A stretch of 43,535 bases of DNA from Thioalkalivibrio sp. (GTDB lineage: Bacteria; Pseudomonadota; Gammaproteobacteria; Ectothiorhodospirales; Ectothiorhodospiraceae): positions 1 to 43,535 of the forward strand of contig JAABTX010000016.1 in assembly GCA_011389655.1 (NCBI GenBank), read 5' to 3'. How positions within the stretch are numbered: the first letter of the stretch is position 1; every line of letters begins with the position of its first letter. Shown here piece after piece: positions 1-8,715 of this stretch. Position numbers and translations under genes: made by a program. Under the pieces are notes generated by a model. The model was not told where the DNA came from. It searched no databases and saw nothing but the letters and a program-made list of their open reading frames with translations.

Positions 1-1
1 G

Positions 2-838
2 GAACGACCGGTGCATCTGCTGCTGGCAGGATCGGCGGGGACTCCGGCCGCGTGGCACCACCCGCGCGTGCTGGTGCATGCCGCGGAGGACTCCGAGGTG
101 ACCATCGTTGAGCACTACGCGGATCTGGAAGGCGCCAACGGCTTTACGAACACGGTGACCGAGCTGCGGGCCGAGGCCGGAGCGCAGGTGCGCCACTACC
201 TGGTTCAGGACCATGCGGACAGCGCATATCACATTGGCAGCGTCTTCGTGCAGCAGCGCCGGGACAGCCGCGTGACCTCCCACAACGTGAATCTCGGCGG
301 CCGCCTGGTTCGGCACGACCTGAACATCGACCTCACCGAGCCGGGTGCGGAGATCGAGCTGAACGGTCTGTTTCTGGTCGGCGGGCGCCAGCACGTGGAC
401 ACGCATACCCGAGTGCATCACTCCTCGCCGCACACGACCAGCCGGGAGCAGTACCGCGGTATCGGTCAGGGTCACGGCCGCGGCGTGTTCAAGGGCCGGG
501 TGCTGGTGGAACGCGGCGCGCAGAAGACCGACGCACAGCAGCACAGTGCCAACCTGCTACTGTCGCCGAACGCCGAGATCGACACCAAGCCGGAACTGGA
601 GATCTACGCGGACGACGTGAAGTGCGCGCACGGGGCGACGGTGGGCCAGCTGGACGAGACCTCGCTCTACTACCTGCGCAGTCGTGGCATCGACGCGGAA
701 GCCGCGCGGGGAATGCTGGTCTTCGCGTTCGCCGATGAGGTCCTCGAGCGCATGGGACTGGCTCCGATCCGCACCAGTATCGAACGTCGGCTCGCCGCAC
801 GTCTCCCCGAGGCGGGGGTGATGGAAGTCATCGCTTAA
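2..838 (+). CDS. sufD: Fe-S cluster assembly protein SufD (5'-truncated by window edge)
   Basis: SufD is a subunit of the SufBCD complex that builds Fe-S clusters in the cytoplasm. The frame is already open at the first bases (ERP then VHLLL), so the GTG at 11 is probably internal and the N-terminus lies outside the window. The visible 278 residues contain the family's beta-helix C-terminal core: a QYRG stretch, FKGRV, then TKPELEIYADDVKCAHGATVGQLD-like sequence, where the Cys-x-His pair of KCAHG matches the conserved SufD site, and YYLRSRGI near the end. SufB would be longer and lacks this exact ending. It is followed after 37 bases by sufT with no cysteine desulfurase (sufS) between them. 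Confidence 0.93.
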   Translation, partial: ERPVHLLLAGSAGTPAAWHHPRVLVHAAEDSEVTIVEHYADLEGANGFTNTVTELRAEAGAQVRHYLVQDHADSAYHIGSVFVQQRRDSRVTSHNVNLGGRLVRHDLNIDLTEPGAEIELNGLFLVGGRQHVDTHTRVHHSSPHTTSREQYRGIGQGHGRGVFKGRVLVERGAQKTDAQQHSANLLLSPNAEIDTKPELEIYADDVKCAHGATVGQLDETSLYYLRSRGIDAEAARGMLVFAFADEVLERMGLAPIRTSIERRLAARLPEAGVMEVIA

Positions 839-875
839 CGTCGGGATCGCGCGGCGCGCAAGGAGAAATGAGGCC

Positions 876-1421
876 ATGCAGGTTCAGGAAATGATCACGC
901 TCACTCGGGACTGCCCGGCCATCGCCGTCCCGGAAGGGCAGAAGGTGATGATGGGGGCGGGTGGCGAGGTCGGTCTCGTCCAGGCCCTCGGCGGCAGTTA
1001 CACCGTGATGGCGCAGGGCCGTCTGTTCCGGGTCGACGCCAAGGATGCCGACGCGCTGGGCAAGGAGGCGGTACCGAGCCCGGAGCTGCCCGAGGATGCC
1101 TCGGACGAGGACGTCGAGAAGATGGTCTGGGACCAGATGCGCGGCTGCTACGACCCCGAGATTCCAATCAATATCGTGGATCTCGGTCTGATCTACCGCT
1201 GTGAGATCGAACCGAACCCCGAGGGCGGCCGCCGCGTCTCCATCGATATGACACTTACTGCACCCGGATGCGGGATGGGCAATGTGATCGCCAGCGACGT
1301 CTGGCAGCGCGTGATGGAGGTGCCGACCGTCGAGGATGCGCACGTGGAGGTCGTCTTCGATCCGCCCTGGGATGCCTCGCGCATGAGTGAGGCCGCGCGA
1401 CTGCAGACGGGTATGTTCTGA
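876..1421 (+). CDS. sufT: SufT family Fe-S maturation protein (MIP18/DUF59 domain)
   Basis: This 181-residue protein has an N-terminal extension of about 80 residues followed by a MIP18/DUF59 domain (DPEIPINIVDLGLIY, then LTAPGCGMGN with the conserved Cys, then a VFDPPWD-type ending). That long architecture is the SufT type, which helps deliver Fe-S clusters to target proteins. The start is ATG at 876, with AAGGAGA about ten bases upstream. It lies 37 bases after sufD, and its stop overlaps the next start by one base (TGATG), so it is co-transcribed with and probably translationally coupled to the Rieske gene. The biochemical role of SufT is less settled than that of SufBCD. Confidence 0.9.
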   Translation: MQVQEMITLTRDCPAIAVPEGQKVMMGAGGEVGLVQALGGSYTVMAQGRLFRVDAKDADALGKEAVPSPELPEDASDEDVEKMVWDQMRGCYDPEIPINIVDLGLIYRCEIEPNPEGGRRVSIDMTLTAPGCGMGNVIASDVWQRVMEVPTVEDAHVEVVFDPPWDASRMSEAARLQTGMF

Positions 1422-1741
1422 TGAGCGACTGGGTCGACGTCGCCCCGGAGGAAGAGATCGAGCCTGGGATGTACCGCCAGGTGGACGTCGACGATGTGCC
1501 GATCCTGGTCTTCAACGTCGAGGGCGGGTTCTACGCGATCGAGGACATGTGCTCGCACGAGGCCTACCCGATGGCCGGCGGCGAGGTGAAGGGCGACCGC
1601 ATCACCTGCCCGCAACATGGAGCGGAGTTCTGCCTGCGTACCGGTGAGGCGTTGAGTGCACCCGCCTACGAGCCGATCACGACCTTCCCGGTGCGGGTCG
1701 AGGGCGGTGTGGTTCAGGTCCGCGACGATCGCTGGGATTGA
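1421..1741 (+). CDS. Rieske-type [2Fe-2S] ferredoxin in the SUF operon
   Basis: A 106-residue soluble Rieske domain protein. The cluster ligands are visible as C44-x-H46 and C63-x2-H66 (CSHE ... CPQH), the arrangement of dioxygenase-type Rieske ferredoxins. It has no membrane segment and no oxygenase partner nearby, so a role as an aromatic dioxygenase electron carrier is unlikely. Its place between sufT and sufA, with one-base overlap to sufT, suggests electron supply or cluster handling during Fe-S assembly; that is inference. The stop at 1741 is 47 bases before sufA. Confidence 0.9.
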   Translation: MSDWVDVAPEEEIEPGMYRQVDVDDVPILVFNVEGGFYAIEDMCSHEAYPMAGGEVKGDRITCPQHGAEFCLRTGEALSAPAYEPITTFPVRVEGGVVQVRDDRWD

Positions 1742-1788
1742 GAATTGCGCTCGCGCCACCTTTTACATCAATTAGGAGAGTCAGCAAG

Positions 1789-2172
1789 ATGAGTACCATG
1801 GCCGTTGATGGCAGCAGCGTCGCAGCCGAGGTCCCGGAGGCGGATCGCGTCCGGGCGACCGAGAAGGCAACGCAGCATATCCTCAAGCAGATGGAGTCGG
1901 ACCCGGCTGCCATTGGCTTCCGTCTGGAGGTCAAGCGCACGGGCTGTTCCGGCTGGATGTACGTGGTCGATCTCGTGCGCGAGCCCCGGGACGACGACAT
2001 GATCTTCCGCGTGGGTGACGAACTGGATATCTACGTGGACGAAAAGAGTTTCGGTTTCGTGCACGGCATGGAGATCGACTTCGTGTCCGAGGGACTGACG
2101 CGTCAACTGGTCTTCAACAACCCGAACGTGACCGCCGAGTGCGGGTGCGGCGAGAGCTTCTCGATCGACTGA
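1789..2172 (+). CDS. sufA: A-type Fe-S carrier protein (SufA/IscA/HesB family)
   Basis: A 127-residue HesB/IscA family protein that accepts or carries Fe-S clusters to apo-proteins. The three conserved cysteines are present: C53 (GCSG) and the C-terminal C118-x-C120 (ECGCGESF). The frame is open upstream, but the ATG at 1789 is preceded by TAGGAGAG at the right distance and gives a family-like length with a short N-terminal extension. It is the last gene of the SUF run. Neighbours support the SufA name, although sequence alone would also allow IscA or ErpA. Confidence 0.9.
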   Translation: MSTMAVDGSSVAAEVPEADRVRATEKATQHILKQMESDPAAIGFRLEVKRTGCSGWMYVVDLVREPRDDDMIFRVGDELDIYVDEKSFGFVHGMEIDFVSEGLTRQLVFNNPNVTAECGCGESFSID

Positions 2173-2215
2173 GCCGGGCGCCGGCAGCGGATGGGTCCGG
2201 CAAGCGGGGGAGTGG

Positions 2216-2240
2216 CCTGCATCGTCAGGAGTGATGCAGG
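2216..2240. terminator. Hairpin between convergent sufA and PPIase genes
   Basis: An 8-bp inverted repeat (CCTGCATC / GATGCAGG, loop 9) lies in the 87-base gap between the convergent stops at 2172 and 2260. It could terminate transcription in both directions. There is no T-run, so an intrinsic terminator is not proven. Confidence 0.35.
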
Positions 2241-2259
2241 GCCATCAGGGTTGGTGCCG

Positions 2260-3081
2260 CTATTGCTGGGGCCGGATCGGGAACTCGATGCGCGCGTCGG
2301 CCCGCAGCTCTTCCACATAGGCACGCAGCCTGCGGGTCTCGAGGATCTCCTCGATCAGCGGCCGCACCTCTTCCAGGGGCGGCCGTTCCACGTCTCTCGT
2401 CTCCTCGAGTCGGATCACGTGCCAGCCGAACCGGGTTTCGACGGGTTCGCGCGTATATTCGCCGGGTTCGAGCCCGGCGACGGCCGCGGCGAAGGGCGGG
2501 GCCATCTGTTCAGGCACGAACCAGCCGAGGTCGCCGCCGTCGGACGCGGAGGCGTCGATGGAGTGTGTCTCGGCCAGTGCGGCGAAATCGCCGCCCGCAT
2601 CCAGCTGTTCGATCAGGTCGCGCGCTGGCTCGGGCGTCGGCACCAGGATATGGCGGGCCCGGTATTCCTCCGATGCGAGCTCCTCGATCCGGGCCTCGTA
2701 CTCGGCCTCAATCTCGGCATCGGAGAACTGCATGGCCTCGGTCCTGCGCTCGATCAACTGCGACGCCAGGATGTTGGTTTCGAGGTTCCGCAGCAGGACC
2801 CGCGTCTCTTCCTCCTGGTGCAGGTCCTCGGCGACGGCCTGCTGGCGCAGGAGTTCGAGCTTGATGAGCTCGTCCAGGAGGTCTTCGGCGTTCGCCGTGT
2901 CCGGCGCCGCCTCGAGCCCGACATAGGTGAAGAGATCCGTCCGCGTAATGGGCACGTCGTTCACCAGCGCCAGGGTCTCCGCATCCGCCAGCGGCGGTCC
3001 GGCCTCGGGCTCCGGGGGGTCGCATGCAGTCAGTACCGGCAGAAGCGCGGTCAGCAGGATCAGGGCGATGCGGGTATTCAT
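2260..3081 (-). CDS. Parvulin-type peptidylprolyl isomerase, predicted lipoprotein (PpiC/PrsA-like)
   Basis: A 273-residue protein with a lipoprotein signal peptide (MNTR, hydrophobic stretch, lipobox LTAC around residues 17-20), a helical N-terminal SurA/PrsA-like region, and one parvulin domain at about residues 140-235 (RARHILV at the start, GGDLGWF in the middle, FGWHVIRLE at the end). These are the hallmark parvulin motifs. It should isomerise proline bonds or act as a chaperone in the periplasm while anchored to a membrane. GGAGCC lies upstream of the ATG. Its 3' end faces sufA; its 5' end is 66 bases from the stop of yciI, so the two may form an operon. Confidence 0.9.
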   Translation of the reverse strand: MNTRIALILLTALLPVLTACDPPEPEAGPPLADAETLALVNDVPITRTDLFTYVGLEAAPDTANAEDLLDELIKLELLRQQAVAEDLHQEEETRVLLRNLETNILASQLIERRTEAMQFSDAEIEAEYEARIEELASEEYRARHILVPTPEPARDLIEQLDAGGDFAALAETHSIDASASDGGDLGWFVPEQMAPPFAAAVAGLEPGEYTREPVETRFGWHVIRLEETRDVERPPLEEVRPLIEEILETRRLRAYVEELRADARIEFPIRPQQ

Positions 3082-3147
3082 CGGCGGCTCCGGGGATGGT
3101 TGCGGGCGGCAGGCGCCGCATCGGCGTGCACCGTGCGTGGTTCGGTA

Positions 3148-3447
3148 TCAGGGCAGTACCCGTTTGAACGGGTGAACCCGCACCTGACTGAAGACGCCCG
3201 TGGTGAGGTAGGGATCGGCATGGGCCCATGCTTCGGCCTCCGCGAGCGATGGAAATTCCGCGACGATCAGGCTGCCGGTGAAGCCGGCCGGACCGGGATC
3301 GGGGCTGTCCACCGCCGGGAGTGGGCCAGCAAGGACCAGTCGGCCTGCATCGCGCAGCGCCTCGATGCGCAACAGGTGCTCGGGGCGGGCCGCCATCCGG
3401 TTCTCGAGACTGCCGGGACGGTCCTGGCCAAGGATCACGTAGAGCAT
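3148..3447 (-). CDS. YciI family protein
   Basis: A 99-residue ferredoxin-like-fold protein of the YciI family ([13 protein letters not shown] at the start, RxAHL-type helix HLLRIEAL, then AGPLPA and a [22 protein letters not shown] stretch with the conserved His-Asp-Pro, and VHPFKRVL at the end). The family has a putative active-site His/Asp pair but no firmly established general reaction. The frame extends upstream, but the ATG at 3447 is preceded by a GGGGGAA run and gives the usual family length. It is divergent from yciO and upstream of the PPIase gene. Confidence 0.88.
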   Translation of the reverse strand: MLYVILGQDRPGSLENRMAARPEHLLRIEALRDAGRLVLAGPLPAVDSPDPGPAGFTGSLIVAEFPSLAEAEAWAHADPYLTTGVFSQVRVHPFKRVLP

Positions 3448-3493
3448 GTGGGGTTCCCCCGGGTCGATCGTCTTCGGGTATTCGGCAGCCGGC

Positions 3494-3499
3494 AGTATA
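3494..3499 (-). promoter_or_regulatory. Candidate -10 element for yciI
   Basis: Read on the minus strand this is TATACT, about 47 bases before the yciI ATG in the divergent yciI/yciO gap. No good -35 match was seen. Confidence 0.35.
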
Positions 3500-3533
3500 C
3501 AGACTCCGCATCCGGCGTCGGCAGGCGCACAGC

Positions 3534-3542
3534 TGGTATGAT
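3534..3542 (+). promoter_or_regulatory. Candidate extended -10 promoter for yciO
   Basis: TGG followed by TATGAT forms an extended -10 element 32 bases before the yciO ATG. The upstream -35 region is not recognisable, which is tolerated in extended -10 promoters. Confidence 0.4.
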
Positions 3543-3574
3543 GCGGCGTTTCAGTTGCAACGGTGCGGTCGGTC

Positions 3575-4192
3575 ATGAGCGTTCTCACCATCCATCCCGA
3601 AAACCCGCAGCCAAGGCTCATCAAGCAGGCGGTGGAGCGGCTGGAGCAGGGTGCGGTCATCGTGTTGCCAACCGACGCCTGCTACGCGCTCGCCTGCCGG
3701 ATCGGCGACAAGGCGGGTGTGGAGCGGATCCGGCGGCTGAGGCAGGTGGGCGAGGAGCATCACCTGACGCTACTGTGCCGGGACCTGTCCGAACTGGGCG
3801 TGTACGCGAAGGTCGACAACACCGCCTTCCGGCTGATGAAGGCGCTGACGCCGGGCCCGTACACCTTCATCCTGCCGGCAACGCGGGAGGTGCCCCGGCG
3901 CCTGCAGCACCCGAAGCGGCGTACGGTCGGCCTGCGTGTTCCGGACTCGCGAGTGGTCCAGGAGTTGCTCAGAGAGCACGGGTCGCCGCTGATGTCGGCG
4001 ACCCTGCACCTTCCCGGCGACGAACATCCGCTGAGCGAGCCGTGGGAGATCGACGAGCGCATCGGGCGCGTCGTCGATACCATCGTCGACAGCGGTGCGG
4101 GGACTCTCGAAGCGACTACGGTGATCGACCTGACCGGCGCCGTCCCGGAAGTGGTGCGGCACGGGCTGGGGCGGGTCGATTTCCTGGAGTGA
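3575..4192 (+). CDS. yciO: YciO/Sua5/YrdC family L-threonylcarbamoyladenylate synthase-like protein
   Basis: A 205-residue single-domain YrdC-fold protein. The start [16 protein letters not shown] matches YciO rather than TsaC, and [16 protein letters not shown], the KxR..R nucleotide-binding helix region and [10 protein letters not shown] are family signatures. TsaC/Sua5 make threonylcarbamoyl-AMP for the t6A modification of tRNA; YciO is a related protein with a less clear role. An in-frame GTG at 3563 is possible, but the ATG at 3575 gives the family N-terminus. It reads divergently from yciI and ends 202 bases before the DUF945 gene. Confidence 0.88.
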   Translation: MSVLTIHPENPQPRLIKQAVERLEQGAVIVLPTDACYALACRIGDKAGVERIRRLRQVGEEHHLTLLCRDLSELGVYAKVDNTAFRLMKALTPGPYTFILPATREVPRRLQHPKRRTVGLRVPDSRVVQELLREHGSPLMSATLHLPGDEHPLSEPWEIDERIGRVVDTIVDSGAGTLEATTVIDLTGAVPEVVRHGLGRVDFLE

Positions 4193-4254
4193 CGCGTTCG
4201 TGTCGGCGCCACGGGAGGACCCGCGGGCAATGCAGCGGAGCCGGCGGTCTTGGT

Positions 4255-4260
4255 TATACT
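4255..4260 (+). promoter_or_regulatory. Candidate -10 element upstream of the DUF945 gene
   Basis: TATACT, identical to several other putative -10 boxes in this window, lies 134 bases before the DUF945 start. No clear -35 hexamer was found. Confidence 0.3.
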
Positions 4261-4394
4261 GCGACGATGCCATCATCGATTCCAGTGAACGCGATTGACG
4301 GCGGTCGCTCGACTGAAGGGCTCGGCCTGAGCGCGGCGCATCCGCGGTTCGTGGTGCGGTCCCCGGCGAGATCCGGACTGTCCGGGAAGATCCC

Positions 4395-5750
4395 TTGCGC
4401 AAGATCCTGATTGCCCTGCTGCTGATTGTGGTGGCCGCTGCGGCGTGGCCGATCTACGTCGGTGTGCAGATCGAAAATGCCCTCGACAACGCGTATACCG
4501 GCCACGCGGGCGGGTTGCGGATCCATCACGCGGTTACCCGCTACGAGCGCGAAAGGTACGGGGCCCATGCCACCAGCGTGCTGCAAGTGTCCGGAAAGGG
4601 GCTTGACTTCGAGGTCGAGCTGGAGCACCGGATTGATCACCGGCTGCTGGGAGCCGCGGTCCAGACCCGCACCGTTCCCGGACGATCCGCGGGAAGGATT
4701 CCTGCCCCCTGGGCCGCCGTCCTGGCCCAGGCCCGGCCTCGCGCGGACAGCTGGCTCGGTCTCGGGGGCGGGATCAGCTCGCGGCTGTCGAGCCGACCGG
4801 TGCTCATCTCCGGAGATGCGGACCCCGAGGCGGAACCGCTCCCCTTCCGCCTCCATCTGGGGGCAGGGCAGGGCGGCGTCGCCTATTCGCCGGAGCGGAT
4901 GGTCCTGAGCTTCGATACGGATCTGCTGGACCTCGCTGAGGGTCAGGAACGCCTGCTTCTGGAGCAGCTGTACTTCGGGCTGGTGGTGCATCCGGAGCCG
5001 GATGGCGGATACGGCTCCCTGCCGGATTACGACATCGGACTCGGATCGCAGCTCATTTCGTTGACGCTGGGGAACCGCGAGGTGCTGGGTCTGGAATCCC
5101 TGCAGATGAGTTCCAACCAGAATTCGGCTGCCGACCGCCTGGACAGCCTGTGGCGGGTGCGGGCGGAGGAACTGCGCTCCGTCGGGCTCGAACTCGAGAC
5201 ACTGGATCTGCAGCTCACCGCATTGCGGTGGCACCGGCCGACGCTGCTCCGGTTCATGGAGGATCTGGAGGGCGTGCGGGCGATGGCGCTAGCTGCCGAC
5301 CTGCAGACCGGGCTGCTGCTCGGCATGCTCCTGGACGGTCTGCAGCGGATGATCGAACACGACCCGTTGCTGAGGGGGCATCTCCGCCTGAACAGCGAAC
5401 CGGGAAAGCACGTCCGCCTGAACATGGATCTCGGCTTGAGCGGGGACGCGGAGGACTTTGCCGCCCGCCCGCTGGAGTCGATCGCGCTGGATCTGGACCT
5501 GGAGGCCGGTCTCGCTCTCCTTGAGGAGGTGGCCGCGCTCCTTGAGACCGAGACCGGACTGGAGGCCACTGAGGCCATGGACCTGGAGACCTTGCTGGAG
5601 CTCGCCGTCAGTGAGGAATGGGCACAGATCGAGAATGGAATCCTGAGCAGCCGGCTGCGCATGGAGGATGGACGGCTGCTGATCAACGGCCGGGATCAGA
5701 CCGTGTTGCTGCTGGCGCTGGTGTTCGGTTTCGCCCGCGGCATGTTCTAA
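4395..5750 (+). CDS. YdgA-like DUF945 family protein
   Basis: A 451-residue protein with an N-terminal signal anchor (residues 1-20, KILIALLLIVVAAAAWPIY) and a long remainder dominated by beta-strand and leucine-rich helix sequence. The beginning (VQIENALDNAY ... HHAVTRYERERYGAHATS) is typical of DUF945/YdgA proteins, which are inner-membrane anchored and face the periplasm; their function is not established. The start appears to be TTG at 4395, since there is no nearby ATG and GGGAAGA lies just upstream. The gene stands alone between yciO and trpS. Confidence 0.8.
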   Translation: MRKILIALLLIVVAAAAWPIYVGVQIENALDNAYTGHAGGLRIHHAVTRYERERYGAHATSVLQVSGKGLDFEVELEHRIDHRLLGAAVQTRTVPGRSAGRIPAPWAAVLAQARPRADSWLGLGGGISSRLSSRPVLISGDADPEAEPLPFRLHLGAGQGGVAYSPERMVLSFDTDLLDLAEGQERLLLEQLYFGLVVHPEPDGGYGSLPDYDIGLGSQLISLTLGNREVLGLESLQMSSNQNSAADRLDSLWRVRAEELRSVGLELETLDLQLTALRWHRPTLLRFMEDLEGVRAMALAADLQTGLLLGMLLDGLQRMIEHDPLLRGHLRLNSEPGKHVRLNMDLGLSGDAEDFAARPLESIALDLDLEAGLALLEEVAALLETETGLEATEAMDLETLLELAVSEEWAQIENGILSSRLRMEDGRLLINGRDQTVLLLALVFGFARGMF

Positions 5751-5822
5751 TGCGCGCGACCGGTACCCGGATGCACCGGTGACCAGGACTGCGCGCCCGG
5801 CGATTGCGGATGGCGCCCGCCT

Positions 5823-5851
5823 TTCGCCAACGGCGGAGCTTCCGTGATAAT
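5823..5851 (+). promoter_or_regulatory. Candidate promoter for trpS
   Basis: GATAAT at 5846-5851 is a five-of-six -10 match, with a weak -35 (TTCGCC, 5823-5828) at 17-bp spacing, about 37 bases before the trpS start. Confidence 0.35.
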
Positions 5852-5887
5852 CAGGTCAGTGGCTGTAAACCCAAGAGGAAGTCTTTC

Positions 5888-7105
5888 GTGAGCAATCAGG
5901 GGACGAACCGGCGCGTGCTCTCCGGCATGCGCCCGACCGGCCGGCTGCATCTGGGCCACTATCACGGTGTGCTTAAAAACTGGCTGGAACTCCAGCACAG
6001 CTACGAGTGCTTCTTCTTTGTCGCCGACTGGCACGCGCTGACCACGCACTACGAAGCGCCCGGAGACATGGGTCAGCACGTATCCGACATGGTGATCGAC
6101 TGGCTCGCTGCGGGCGTGAGCCCCAGCGCGGCGACGGTCTTCGTGCAGTCCCGGGTGCCGGAACACGCCGAACTGCACCTGCTGCTGTCCATGTTCACGC
6201 CACTCGGGTGGCTCGAACGCGTCCCAAGCTACAAGGATCAGCAGGAACAGCTGCGGGAACGCGATCTGGCGACCTACGGGTTTCTGGGCTATCCGGTACT
6301 GCAGAGTGCCGACATCCTCGCCTATCGTGCGGGACTGGTTCCGGTCGGGGAGGACCAGGTCGCGCACCTGGAGGTAACCCGCGAGATCGCGCGCCGGTTC
6401 AATCACCTTTACGGCCGCGAGCCGGGCTTTGCGGAGAAGGCGGAGGCCGCCATCGACAAGATGGGCAAGAAGATGGCGCGACGTTACCGGGACCTGCGCC
6501 GCCGCTTCCAGGAGCAGGGCGAGGAAGACGCGCTGGAGATCGCCCGGGCGCTCCTCGAGGGCCAGCAGAACATCTCGCTCGCGGATCGAGAGCGCCTGTT
6601 CGGCTACCTCGAGGGCAGCGGCAAGATCATCCTTCCCGAGCCTCAGGCAATGCTGACTCCGACCGCGAAGATGCCCGGTCTCGATGGCCGGAAGATGTCC
6701 AAGAGCTACAACAACGCGATCAGCCTGCGTGCCGAGCCGGGCGAGGTGGAGGCGCAGATACGCACCATGCCGACCGATCCGGCGCGCGTGCGCCGCACCG
6801 ATCCGGGGGATCCCGACAAGTGTCCGGTGTGGGGGCTGCATCAGGTCTACACGCCCGAGTCCACGCGCGAGGAGCTCGCGGCCGGGTGCCGGACCGCAGG
6901 TATCGGCTGCGTTGACTGCAAGCGCCCGCTGATCGAGGGGGTGCTGGCGGAGCTTGCGCCGATCCAGGAACGGGCCCGGGAATACACCGCCGACCCGGCA
7001 CTGGTCAGGAGTATCGTCAACGAAGGCTCCGAGGCCGCGCGCGAGGAGGCCCGGGAGACGCTGGACGAGGTGCGCCATGCAATGGGTCTGGATTATCTCC
7101 GGTGA
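5888..7105 (+). CDS. trpS: Tryptophan--tRNA ligase (long form)
   Basis: Charges tRNA-Trp with tryptophan. The class I signatures are clear: HLGHYHG at residues 21-27 (HIGH box) and KMSKS at 269-273, with the tryptophan-binding YPVLQSADIL and GEDQVAHLE in between. At 405 residues it is about 70 longer than the common bacterial enzyme, the excess being a charged helical insert at about residues 183-248 before the KMSKS loop; this long TrpRS type is known in some proteobacteria. GTG at 5888 is chosen because AAGAGGAAG precedes it and the protein then begins next to the conserved core; the frame is open further upstream. scpA follows after 68 bases. Confidence 0.95.
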   Translation: MSNQGTNRRVLSGMRPTGRLHLGHYHGVLKNWLELQHSYECFFFVADWHALTTHYEAPGDMGQHVSDMVIDWLAAGVSPSAATVFVQSRVPEHAELHLLLSMFTPLGWLERVPSYKDQQEQLRERDLATYGFLGYPVLQSADILAYRAGLVPVGEDQVAHLEVTREIARRFNHLYGREPGFAEKAEAAIDKMGKKMARRYRDLRRRFQEQGEEDALEIARALLEGQQNISLADRERLFGYLEGSGKIILPEPQAMLTPTAKMPGLDGRKMSKSYNNAISLRAEPGEVEAQIRTMPTDPARVRRTDPGDPDKCPVWGLHQVYTPESTREELAAGCRTAGIGCVDCKRPLIEGVLAELAPIQERAREYTADPALVRSIVNEGSEAAREEARETLDEVRHAMGLDYLR

Positions 7106-7173
7106 TGGGCTCCAGTGCGGCCAAGCGATGTGCGTCGGCTGAGCATGTCCACGGCAGGCGGGACTGACAGGGG

Positions 7174-8007
7174 ATGACGGAGGCGGATGCCGTCGAGCTC
7201 GAAGCGGCCGCCGGGGATGGCGAGTGGTCCTGCCGCGTGCATGGCAGTCCACTGGAGGCGTTGCCGGTGGATCTCTACATCCCACCGGATGCACTGGAGG
7301 TCTTTCTCGAGTCCTTCGAGGGTCCGCTCGACCTGCTTCTGTACCTGATCCGGCGCCAGAACCTGGACATCCTCTCGATTCCGATCGCCGAGATCACCCG
7401 GCAGTACATGGCCTACATCGAGGTGATGCAGGCCATGCGCCTGGAACTGGCGGGCGAATACCTGGTGATGGCTGCGCTGCTCGCGGAGATCAAGTCCCGC
7501 GTGCTGCTGCCGCGGCCCCCCGCATTGGCGGAAGAGGAGGACGACCCGCGGCTCGCGCTGATCCGCCAGCTCCAGGAGTACGAGCGCTTCAAGGCGGCCG
7601 CCGAGCGTCTCGATGCGATCCCGCGGCTCGAGCGCGACGTCTTCCACGCGCATGCGGCGCGCGACGCCCTCCTGGGTCCGCCCGCGCCGGCACCGGCGCT
7701 CGAGGACCTGATGGAGGCGCTGGTCGGTGTGCTGCGGCGTGCCGGTCTGCGCGCCCGCCACCAGATCAGTGCCGAGGCCCTGTCGGTGCGCGAGCGCATG
7801 GCGCGGATACTCGGGTCCCTGGAAGATCAGGAAGGCTTCGTGGACTTTGTCGATCTCCTGATCGTGGATGAAGGACGGCCGGGTGTGGTCGTCGCGTTTC
7901 TCGCAGTGCTTGAATTGAGCAAGGCGGGTCTGCTGGAGTGGGGCCAGGGCGCGCCCTTCGGTCCCATCCAGGTGCGGCGTCGTACAGAGGCGGCCGACGC
8001 GGAATGA
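7174..8007 (+). CDS. scpA: Segregation and condensation protein A
   Basis: ScpA is the kleisin subunit that joins the two heads of SMC and recruits ScpB during chromosome condensation and segregation. The 277-residue protein has the characteristic N-terminal signature (FLESFEGPLDLLLYLIRRQ, about residues 44-62), the SIPIAEITRQY segment and AEYLVMAALLAEIKSRVLLP, followed by an acidic linker and a C-terminal winged helix (FLAVLELSKAGLL). About 40 residues precede the signature, longer than in many relatives. The start has AGGGG directly upstream. Its stop overlaps the scpB start (ATGA), so the pair is translationally coupled. Confidence 0.95.
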   Translation: MTEADAVELEAAAGDGEWSCRVHGSPLEALPVDLYIPPDALEVFLESFEGPLDLLLYLIRRQNLDILSIPIAEITRQYMAYIEVMQAMRLELAGEYLVMAALLAEIKSRVLLPRPPALAEEEDDPRLALIRQLQEYERFKAAAERLDAIPRLERDVFHAHAARDALLGPPAPAPALEDLMEALVGVLRRAGLRARHQISAEALSVRERMARILGSLEDQEGFVDFVDLLIVDEGRPGVVVAFLAVLELSKAGLLEWGQGAPFGPIQVRRRTEAADAE

Positions 8008-8672
8008 CGAACGGGAAGTCGACGCCACCGGACGCAGTCATCCCCGGACCGGACGAACCCGGGATCGAGCTGGTGCTGGAGGCGGTCCTGTTCGCGGCGT
8101 CGGAGCCGGTGCCGGTGAAGGACCTGATGGCCGCCTGCGCCGTTGCAGACGACAGCGCCGGGCGTGCGGACATCGAGACGGCGCTGGAACGCCTTTCGGC
8201 CCATTACCGGGACCGGTCGATCGAACTGGTGCGGTCCGCAGGCGGATACCGGTTTCGCGTGCGCCAGCGATTTTCCGGGCACGTGCAGGCGGCACAGCCG
8301 GAACGTCCCCAGCGCCTGTCCCGCGCGCTTCTGGAAACACTCGCCATCATCGCCTACCGTCAGCCGGTGACCCGCGCGGAGATCGAGGAGATCCGGGGCG
8401 TGGCCGTGAGCACGCAGATCATGCGCGCACTCACCGAGCGCGGCTGGGTGCACGTGGTGGGGCACAAGGAGGTGCCGGGTCGGCCCGGCCTGTACGCGAC
8501 CACGAGGGCCTTCCTGGATGACCTCGGTCTCGGCCGGCTGGACGAGCTGCCGCCGCTGGATGCGCTGCGCGATCTGGTTGACCTGCCCGGCGGGGAGCCG
8601 GCGGACCCGCGGGTGGCGGTGACCGGGGAGCCCGATGGCGGCGCCGCGCAGGAGCCGGAATCCGGCCACTAA
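8004..8672 (+). CDS. scpB: Segregation and condensation protein B
   Basis: ScpB forms dimers that bind the ScpA linker in the SMC complex. The 222-residue protein has two winged-helix domains: the first covers about residues 18-95 (ELVLEAVLFAASEPVPV) and the second begins RLSRALLETLAIIAYRQPVTRAEIEEIRGV, the strongest family signature. The C-terminal 40 residues are low complexity and vary within the family. The ATG at 8004 overlaps the scpA stop by four bases. In relatives rluB often follows directly; here psiE and moaB intervene. Confidence 0.95.
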   Translation: MTNGKSTPPDAVIPGPDEPGIELVLEAVLFAASEPVPVKDLMAACAVADDSAGRADIETALERLSAHYRDRSIELVRSAGGYRFRVRQRFSGHVQAAQPERPQRLSRALLETLAIIAYRQPVTRAEIEEIRGVAVSTQIMRALTERGWVHVVGHKEVPGRPGLYATTRAFLDDLGLGRLDELPPLDALRDLVDLPGGEPADPRVAVTGEPDGGAAQEPESGH

Positions 8673-8715
8673 GGCCCCGCCGGGCTCACCCCCGGAATGG
8701 CCCGGCGCCCATCCC

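Noticed and set aside
4267-4410. 47-residue ORF starting just after the TATACT at 4255
   Set aside because: No RBS, no recognisable sequence, and it overlaps the DUF945 start; more likely leader sequence.
2191-4410. 739-codon plus-strand frame across the PPIase and yciI genes
   Set aside because: It is antisense to two genes with clear motifs and lacks any domain of its own.
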